Assembly (NCBI GenBank): GCA_003586115.2
Contig: QVOM02000070.1
Coordinates: forward strand, 462,821 to 526,820
Direction: 5' to 3'
Origin: Salvator merianae
Lineage: Eukaryota; Chordata; Lepidosauria; Squamata; Teiidae
DNA: 64,000 nt
In this document: positions 57,201 to 64,000 of the stretch, in pieces
Layout of the letters: each line of letters begins with the position of its first letter
How positions within the stretch are numbered: position 1 is the stretch's first letter
Position numbers and translations under genes: made by a program
Notes under the pieces: model-generated
Seen by the model: only the letters and a program-made list of their open reading frames with translations
Told to the model about the DNA's origin: nothing
The model's database searches: none

Positions 57201-57741
57201 GGACCTTTCTGCAGTTATCTTGCTTTGTTCCAACCCAGTGGGTCTGGATCAGTGAGTTCTGCTGGTCCGGAACACAGCAGGGTGTGGTTGTAACAGAGCT
57301 GTCCGCACAATAGTGCTGATTTAGACCAGTCCCTGCACTGACCCCAAAGTTTACATGAGCTTTGGGGCTGGCCTCCAAGGGCTGTGAATAACTAGAAATG
57401 AAGGTTCCTAACCTCAGAGCCACTGGGGGACTCATTTTGGTAGCACTCTTTGGTGCATCACCAAAATGGATCCCCCAGTAGTCTGGAAAATGGAGGCATG
57501 CCTTCTGTACACCTTCATGACCTCAATCAACCTCACTGGTACACTACTAGACCTATTTAATCAGGTCTATCAGTGATCCAGATCAAGGGTCTCTTGATCT
57601 GAGTCATGGGCCATCTAATGCAGATGGAGCATACCAGGCGTTGGCAGGGCCTCTCAGTTCTGCACTAACGTGTGCACAGATGAGGTCCAAAAGGGGATTA
57701 GGAGGGTTCATATTCCAGAACAAAATAAGTGCAGAAAGGCC
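57201..57741. mobile_element. Family A DNA element, complete
   Basis: Inverted ends GGACCTTTCTGCAGTTATC and AATAAGTGCAGAAAGGCC. Internal GGTCTATCAGTGATCCAGATC and AAGTTTACATGAGCTTTGGG are shared with other copies. Confidence 0.65.
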
Positions 57742-57749
57742 TATAAAAT

Positions 57750-59180
57750 GTGTAGAATTCAAGTAATCCAGGTACTGTGGAGGAACAGTATATCTATTGC
57801 TCTGTCTCATCTCCAGCTAGCTATTTCAAACTTCTGTCTAACTGAAAACATAAGTGGAAATTTCTTTGTTACTGTAGATGCAAGGATCGTTACTTCTCAG
57901 AGACCATGAAAAACCTCCATGTAATGCAAATTGGCAGTGACACATGGAAGCAGTGAACAGAAGGGGGATCTGAAAAATTCCATCTTGCCTGATACGGAAG
58001 AGTAAGCTGGGGAGCAAGTCCATCGTCTCCTAGCAGTGGCCCCTCCCCACAACCCCTGGTCTTTAGGAGAGTTAATTTGATGGTTTTATTTCACTTTGTA
58101 AACAAACAAAATATGAAACATTTGATCTGAATGATTGGGAGTAAGTTTCAAATGGCTCCAAGCAACTGCTTGGTTTAGTGGGGCATCCTGGCAGTGTACT
58201 GCTGCATCCTCAAGTAGCCACTCTTAGGACAGGATGGGGGTAGGAGGACCTCAGTCAAATGGCCAAGGCTCCATGCCACCTCTTTGCAGCATTTGGAACC
58301 TTTCCGTGTGCAAATGTTGCACACAGAGACAGATTCCCTGGGCAGGACACCATCTGTGGACTGGATTCTTACCCAGAAGTAAGGCCATGTATGTTATGTG
58401 CACCCCAAAAGGCCAGGGTTTCATTCTGCACAGCGGTGATACATTAGACAAAGCCCATGTGCAAAAGCAACCATTTGGGGTAGCCTCAGAGTTCTTTCTC
58501 CTGCACTCCAGGCAGCTATTCCTTTTGGCTAGGGGCACAGGAGATGGCCACATCTGAAGTGTGGTTGTTTGCCCCCTCGCCCCCAGGCCTTCCTTGGTTG
58601 GCGGTTTTCTTATATGCAGATGATGCCCCAAATCCTGGGCTTAGTGTTCTTCAAATAATGGTGCGTTTCTCACAGATGGAGAAACTGCATTGTCCCTACA
58701 GTACATTTCAAAATGTGGTAAGTCAGCACTGTTGCATTTTCTCCCCAGGGCAGGCAGATTCATCTGCTCATTCTGCTGACTAGGGCCCCTAGACGTCTGC
58801 CCCAATGCATCATCACTAATTGTACCATTGTCTGATCCAGATACACTGATGGTTCATATTCAATCATAATGTGACCACCTTCAAAGTGCATCCTATTTAA
58901 TAACTCTAAGTAACATAGGATTCTCTTTGTAACTGAAGACGGCCCTAGAAGCCCTGGAGATTTATATACAGAACAGAAAGGCTTCCCCAATTCCCAGCAT
59001 TCTTTAGGGATTCCCCAGCTGTCACTTCCAAGCACAGGCTTCCAAATTGTTTCCCAGTGCAATTCAGAAGTGATCTTCATGACCTGTAAAAAATTCCAGA
59101 GCATGCTGCATCATCTTCAGAACAGCCTCATATTTGGTGGCCTATCCCTTCCACTTGGACCTACCAAAATTCTTCACTTT
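57750..59180. other. Flank: nothing recognised
   Basis: Several frames of 60-126 codons occur here, but none shows a family motif, splice signals or a conserved pattern. Confidence 0.45.
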
Positions 59181-59187
59181 GGCTTAA

Positions 59188-59285
59188 GGGCCCTTTGGGG
59201 GCCTGCCATAGACTCCACTAGCATGCGGATGGCGGGCCCCTATTCCAGGACGTAATCCAGAATAAGGCCCAATGCCAAAAGGGCC
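59188..59285. mobile_element. Short family A palindrome, partial
   Basis: GGGCCCTTTGGGGGCCTGCC to AATGCCAAAAGGGCC, with CATAGACTCCACTAGCATGCG at the loop, like 4467-4589 but lacking part of the left arm. Confidence 0.55.
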
Positions 59286-59901
59286 GAGGATCCTTCTTTG
59301 TACCACCTCTGTTAAAGAAGTAAGGTGGACTTTTCCAAACTCTTTTCTCACCTTCCTTGTGGCCACATCTCCACATACCTGCACAGGTGCCTGGGGTTAG
59401 GATGTCTGGTGCCGTGTCTCCACATTCAATGGCATGACATGTCTGACAGGGAGTTTGGTGTCTGCCTGATTCACCTGGGGGGAAAGCCAAGAAGTCACAG
59501 TCTCCCTAAGTGCCTCACCCACTGCGTCCATGTTGCAAGATGGGCAGACCAGGAGGCCCCCAGTGATATGAGGGAATTGCACTTCTATGGATGCCAGTGC
59601 TATCATAGTGAGTAGAGTCTCCCAGATTAAGTCTATGTGTGCTCGAGCAAATAGTGATACACCTAACTATAGCAGAACGAAGGAGGTAGAACACAGGGAT
59701 TTGGTAATGTTTTCTAGAAATTCACTCTCCCAGTTTACTACAACACTTGGCAATGTTGGGCACATTGAAGATCTCTACCTTCAGCAGTTTGGATGAGGAA
59801 ACTTTGCACCTTAGCCAAGTGAAAGTGTAGATGTATGCTTTGTGTGCAGTCTGAACAATATGGTTAGATAGTACAATTTTGCAATTTTAGGACACATACA
59901 T

Positions 59902-59914
<13 letters not shown>

Positions 59915-59932
<18 letters not shown>

Positions 59933-59934
59933 AA
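59915..59934. repeat. (GA)n microsatellite
   Basis: Short GA run directly after a CA-rich stretch. Confidence 0.85.
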
Positions 59935-59969
59935 GAACCCCAGAAGAAATCAGGATATTACTATATATT

Positions 59970-60844
59970 GGGCCTATTTGTACTTGCTGCTAGAAAGCAT
60001 CAAGGACACTTGCTGCTAACAAGTGATGGCCATACAAGGCCCCAGTTGAGCCCAGCACAATCAGGCAATCAGCCCTGTGTGATGCCCTGTGCAGACCCGT
60101 GCTATGCTCTGATCAGGCCCGCACAATCAGGCCCGTACAATGTCCCAACCATGGCAGTGACAAAATGCTTCCTGGCTGCTGTCATGGTGAGGATCGGCTA
60201 AGGCTACCAGCATTTGCACTGTGAATGCTGGTAGCCTGCTTCAGGTAAGGTTGCCAGTCACGCCATGCAGACGGTGTCCATGTGGTATGGTCAATACACC
60301 TTAGAATGGGAATGTGTCCAGTTCTGGGCACCCATGTTTAAAAAAGACATTGACAAACTGAGAGAAACTCAGAGAAGGGCAACCAAAATGGTGAGTGGTC
60401 TGCAAACCATGTCCTACGAGGAACGGTTAAAGGACCTAGGAATGCTTAGCCTGCAGAAGAGAAGACTGAGAGGAGACATGATAGCTGTTTTCAAGTATCT
60501 GAAGGGCTGTCACAGTGCAGAAGGATTGGCCCTATTCTCAATTGCACAAGAAGAAAGGACTAGAAACAATGGGATGAAACTTCAAGGGAGTAGATACAGG
60601 CTAGATATTAGGAAAAACTTTCTGATCATAAAGGCAATCAGTCATTGAAACAGGTTACCACAGGAGGTGGTGGACTCTCCTTCGCTGGAGGTCTTCAAGG
60701 ACAGGCTGGACGGATATCTGTCTGGGATGCTTTAGTGAATCCTGCATTGAGCAGGGGGTTGGACTCGATGACCCTGGAGGTCCCTTCCAACTCTATGATT
60801 CTATGATAATTATCCCATTCTAATGTGGTAAGTGTGAAACGACC
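59970..60844. mobile_element. Family B DNA element interrupted by a CR1 insertion
   Basis: It starts GGGCCTATTTGTACTTGCTG and ends GTAAGTGTGAAACGACCC, with ATT on both sides. The arms CACCTTAGAATGGG (60,297) and CCCATTCTAATGTGG (60,815) are the two sides of its central stem and now flank a CR1 copy. Confidence 0.6.
60308..60812 (+). mobile_element. CR1 LINE 3' end, sense orientation
   Basis: A frame at 60,310-60,645 codes reverse-transcriptase C-terminal text (ETQRRATKMVSGLQTMSYEE, then KRRLRGDMIAVFKYLKG). It is followed by the CR1 3' UTR phrase GGTTGGACTCGATGACCCTG and the terminal ATTCTATGAT repeat. 5'-truncated, as is usual for CR1. Confidence 0.88.
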
Positions 60845-60859
60845 CATTGATTATAAAGG

Positions 60860-61890
60860 TATGGCAAAAACAGGTTTACTATATTCATATAGCACATTCT
60901 TTTACCTGTATCTGTGAGAGTTAACTAACTGGAGTATTGCAGCCAACCCAAGAACTAAAAAACATTATGCATGGGATCCCTGAATATATTTTTAGTCAAT
61001 AGAGCGGACCTGCATGGACAGTTTGGGGCTGAATTTCTAACCCACCAATTGCTAACCCACCAATTAACAACTCAGAGATGTGGCACCTACCTTGTTTCAT
61101 AAAATGACTTTTTCAGATAAAGGGGGAGAAAGAGGCAGTGCATGGGGTCAGTCCAGGACCTGGTCTGGTTCTGAGCCTTAGAAGGATGGTAACTGGTGAG
61201 GCTCCAGCCTGGGCTAGAGACCAATGCTATCCAGAAGAAAAACCCTGGACATTTGGAGTTGCATATCCCCCAGACACCAGGACAATGCCTTTGGGGTCCT
61301 GCACCCCAGTTTTGCTAGGCTGCAGATGACCTGAGCTTGGCACCTGACATTTTTTGGAGGGGCAAAACCCATGAATATATCCATCTGGCTTCTGGTGCAC
61401 CCTTGCCTGCACCAGGACCACGGCCATGCTGAGGGGCTGGGCTCATCCGCAACCTCTGGGTGGTGGCACCTGAGATCTTGGGAATGGAGCCTCTTCTCCC
61501 TCTTCCTCCCCGCTGTCTGTATTCGGGGGTCCTTGAGATCTCTCTGGGGCATATCTTCTTCCCTGCAAGGTAATGGAACTTTATCTATACTGATTAGCCC
61601 TTTGACCATATCAACAAAGTAACCAAACACCCATAAAGTTAAATAAGCAAATTATTAAAACAGTTGTCCACTAACTATTACCTAAGTAATTTGGTAGTCA
61701 TCTCTAATTTTCATGGCCTTATGTTCAAAAAGTGCCACATTTAAAACTGTACATTTTTCCAGGCCCCTTAGCAGAATATGCAATTTTCCTTTGTCGTCGG
61801 ACATATTAAAGTTTGCTAACAGGGGCATTATGTGCCTACTCCTAATACTATTGTAAAGGTGAGATTCAAGAGGAACTGTGAAGAGTCTTC
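60860..61890. other. Flank: nothing recognised
   Basis: No gene or nameable repeat; frames of up to 138 codons have no family features. Confidence 0.45.
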
Positions 61891-61899
61891 CAGTGCTGC

Positions 61900-61901
<2 letters not shown>

Positions 61902-61946
<45 letters not shown>

Positions 61947-61952
61947 TACACA
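61902..61952. repeat. (CA)n microsatellite
   Basis: About twenty CA units with minor interruptions. Confidence 0.95.
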
Positions 61953-62547
61953 CATCCTCCTGTCATAGGGAATATTCTGGTAACAGCTCAGTTTGAGCAG
62001 AATGTCAGGTTGGTTGAACCTAGCTCTTGTATAGAGTTTTTGAAGGAGAGACGGAATGGGGAGGTAATGGTATGGTTCCAGTAAAACTCATTTTTTAAAG
62101 GAGGAGAAATATAGAGTGGCTCTAGCCTTTGCAATAGCCGCTATGTCATTTTGTGCTGCAATGTCTGTCATCCGTTGGTGGAGAATCCTGGAGCCCAGCT
62201 GGGCAACAGTGCCCACCTAAGGCCTTACAGGAAATAGCAGCAGCTCTCCATATACGGGTCTAGAGCATGGAGGCCTGCTTTTCTCCTCACCCCAATTTCA
62301 TGCCTGTCCTGTCCAAGCACTCCACAAACTCCTAACGGTTCTGGTCTCTTGGTTCTTCCCATCTCCTTCTCCTTGCCCTTTGCCCATCTTTGCTCTAGAG
62401 CCCTCAAAACCTGGGCCAGGCAGTGCTGCTCTGGTGTGCCAAGGCAGCTGGGTCAGCTCGGCCTTGGGGCAAAGGCTTATACCCTTGAGAGCAGTGGGAA
62501 GCAGTCTGTATGGGCTGCAAGGCACAGGTGTTACCACTCCTATTTAG

Positions 62548-62850
62548 GGAAGTGCCAAACTGGTTCAGTTAGTTCATAGTTCGCAGTGAATTTGGGTGTT
62601 CGAATGGTTCAAATGTGAACTGAACTACCGTGCTGTTTGAAAAACCGGGTGCAAATCAAACCCAAACCAAGGGGTGACATAATAAATGAAACTAACCATA
62701 GCAAACCAAGGGTGGTTTCTGGTTTGCTCGGTTCAAATATGAACGAACCATCCCATTGTTTGGGGGCGAGGGAGTTTGAATCAAACCAAACCAAGAGTCA
62801 TTTGGTTCAATTTGAACTGAACTGCTAAATTTCAGTCCATGCACATTCCT
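62548..62850. mobile_element. Palindromic MITE rich in GGTT/AACC
   Basis: AGGGAAGTGCCAAACTGGTTC at the left is imperfectly inverted against GTCCATGCACATTCCT at the right. The interior alternates GGTTCAAAT and AAACCAAACC units. Similar 'GGATGTGCACG' elements are known in lizards from memory. Confidence 0.55.
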
Positions 62851-62859
62851 ACCCCCTGT

Positions 62860-63530
62860 TCTGTGAGTTTCCCCTATTTTCTCCCTCAGATGCCATGGGT
62901 ACCTAAATTTCTCCATGATCTACAGGTGGTTTGTAACCCATTTTGGGGGGATTCCTGGTTTTCGGGAATGGATTTATGCTTTCACACTAGTAATAAAACA
63001 AATACATATGACAAACATGATTTTAAAATGCATACAAACAAAAAGGAAATGGTGGGTTATAAGATATAAAAGGTTGAGAACTTCTGTGTTAGAGGACGGT
63101 CCTTTTCTAATGAATATTCTTCTATTTAAAGGACTGTTTGACCTTTGCTTAAATATAAAGTCTTAAAAAGTAGTAATAGGTCAGGAGGATACGGTTGGGA
63201 CTTGGAGACAGGAGCAAGCCAAAACTTAGCTCACCTCTTCACAGTCTTCCTTCTCTGGATAAAGTTTGTTTCCATTTGAACCGGTGGAGTAGTTTCTAAA
63301 TGGGCCTCCAGATACATGTAAAAACTGGTCCATCCCAGTTGACTGCATTTGTAAAAATCATGGGTCATATCAGGTCAATGAGAAACCACAGATGCAGCCG
63401 CTAGATGGTGCTCCCTACCTTCCATTTCTGCAAATAAAAGACCTAGGATGGTAACCAAACAGCAGAGCACTTGAGTGGATTTTGCAGGATTTTGCAAACT
63501 GATTGTTTAGCAGGTAGGGTAAGTTACCAT
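62860..63530. other. Flank: nothing recognised
   Basis: No exon or nameable repeat. Confidence 0.45.
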
Positions 63531-63531
63531 A

Positions 63532-63640
63532 TGAACATAAGGGGAGCCCTGCTGGATCAGACCACAGCCCATCCAGTCCAGCATATTGTCTTTTACAGAG
63601 GACCACTATTTGCTTCTGGCTTTGTTCTGGCATCAACAAT
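63532..63640 (-). mobile_element. CR1 LINE fragment, antisense
   Basis: GAACATAAGGGGAGCCCTGC and CAGACCACAGCCCATCCAGT, as at 2878, 24208 and 47060, ending at TTTGCTTCTGGC. Confidence 0.7.
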
Positions 63641-63715
63641 GAGTCTAGTCATTTTCTTCCTACATTATATAACCCAAAGGTGGATTTTCTGAGTTAGACA
63701 ATGCCAAAAGCAAAC
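63640..63715. mobile_element. Fragment of the 42,007-type MITE
   Basis: CCCAAAGGTGGATTTTCTGA and the flanking TCATTTTCTTCC match the centre of the element at 42007-42228 over about 70 bp. Confidence 0.65.
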
Positions 63716-63728
63716 AGCTTGAATTATC

Positions 63729-63922
63729 CTGTATTTTGATTTTGAATTCTGAATATTCATATTAAATTATACTTCACTTTGATTTTGAATTCTGAACATT
63801 CGTATTGAATTACACCGTATCTTAGTTTTGAATTCTGAACATTCGTATTGAATTATACTGTATTTTGGTTTTGAATTCTGAACATTCATGTCGAATTATA
63901 CGGTTCTTTGTTTTTGAATATA
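63729..63922. repeat. Minisatellite, 43-bp unit, about 4.5 copies
   Basis: TTTTGAATTCTGAACATTCG-type units begin near 63738, 63781, 63824 and 63867, a constant 43-bp step. The copies differ by a few bases. Confidence 0.92.
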
Positions 63923-64000
63923 TGCCGTCACTGCACTTTTTTGCTGAACTGTTGGAATTTTATTTTAATGTTAATTGTAACAATTCTATAAATAAATGGA

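Overview
The window is vertebrate nuclear DNA, most probably from a squamate reptile (lizard or gecko). It has long AT-rich introns, short exons with consensus splice sites, CR1 LINE fragments (one sense copy ends in the typical ATTCTATG-type tail), truncated L1 copies, a Sauria-type tRNA-derived SINE and dense families of palindromic non-autonomous DNA transposons. The organism call rests on repeat types recognised by eye, not on a database search.

One protein-coding gene dominates. It lies on the minus strand and runs from a TATA-box promoter near 55,000 down to position 1, where the window cuts it off. I could chain 21 exons: one 5' UTR exon, one signal-peptide exon and 19 further coding exons, the last incomplete. 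Every junction keeps the reading frame, giving about 2,482 codons so far. The protein is a secreted mosaic: signal peptide, a NIDO domain very like that of alpha-tectorin, a cysteine-rich VWC-like segment, then six VWD-C8 modules, the second to sixth each opened by a TIL domain. Mammalian alpha-tectorin has four VWD domains and then a ZP domain. This gene has at least six, and its 3' end (ZP or otherwise) lies outside the window. It belongs to the alpha-tectorin-like / IgGFc-binding-protein-like group; I assign no symbol.

The repeat structure of the protein is the most interesting biology. Each typical module is coded by a two-exon cassette: about 600 bp (TIL plus first half of VWD, entered in phase 1 and left in phase 0) and about 560 bp (second half of VWD plus C8, phase 0 to phase 1). 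The cassette can therefore be duplicated without a frameshift. Module 5 resembles module 2 and module 6 resembles module 3, down to shared odd residues, so a block of at least two and probably three modules was duplicated in tandem. Module 4 is split by two extra introns, which predicts that a seventh module beyond position 1 may be split the same way. The GDPHY sequence linked to autoproteolysis is intact only in modules 2 and 4.

Layout by coordinate: 1-442 module 6 second half; 3253-3857 module 6 first half; 6520-7090 and 10892-11490 module 5; 13588-18309 module 4 in four exons; 21227-23206 module 3; 25341-33159 module 2; 35387-37923 module 1; 39674-46820 NIDO; 49858-52025 signal region; 54905-55007 first exon and promoter. 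From 55 to 64 kb is 5' flank with no gene I can support, only repeats. The introns hold at least five palindromic or GC-rich hAT-like elements with 8-bp target duplications, two larger families with GGNCCTTTCTGCAC-like and GGGCCTGTTCGCAC-like ends, LINE remnants, microsatellites and local tandem duplications. An unexplained exon-like stretch lies at 48.8-49.8 kb.
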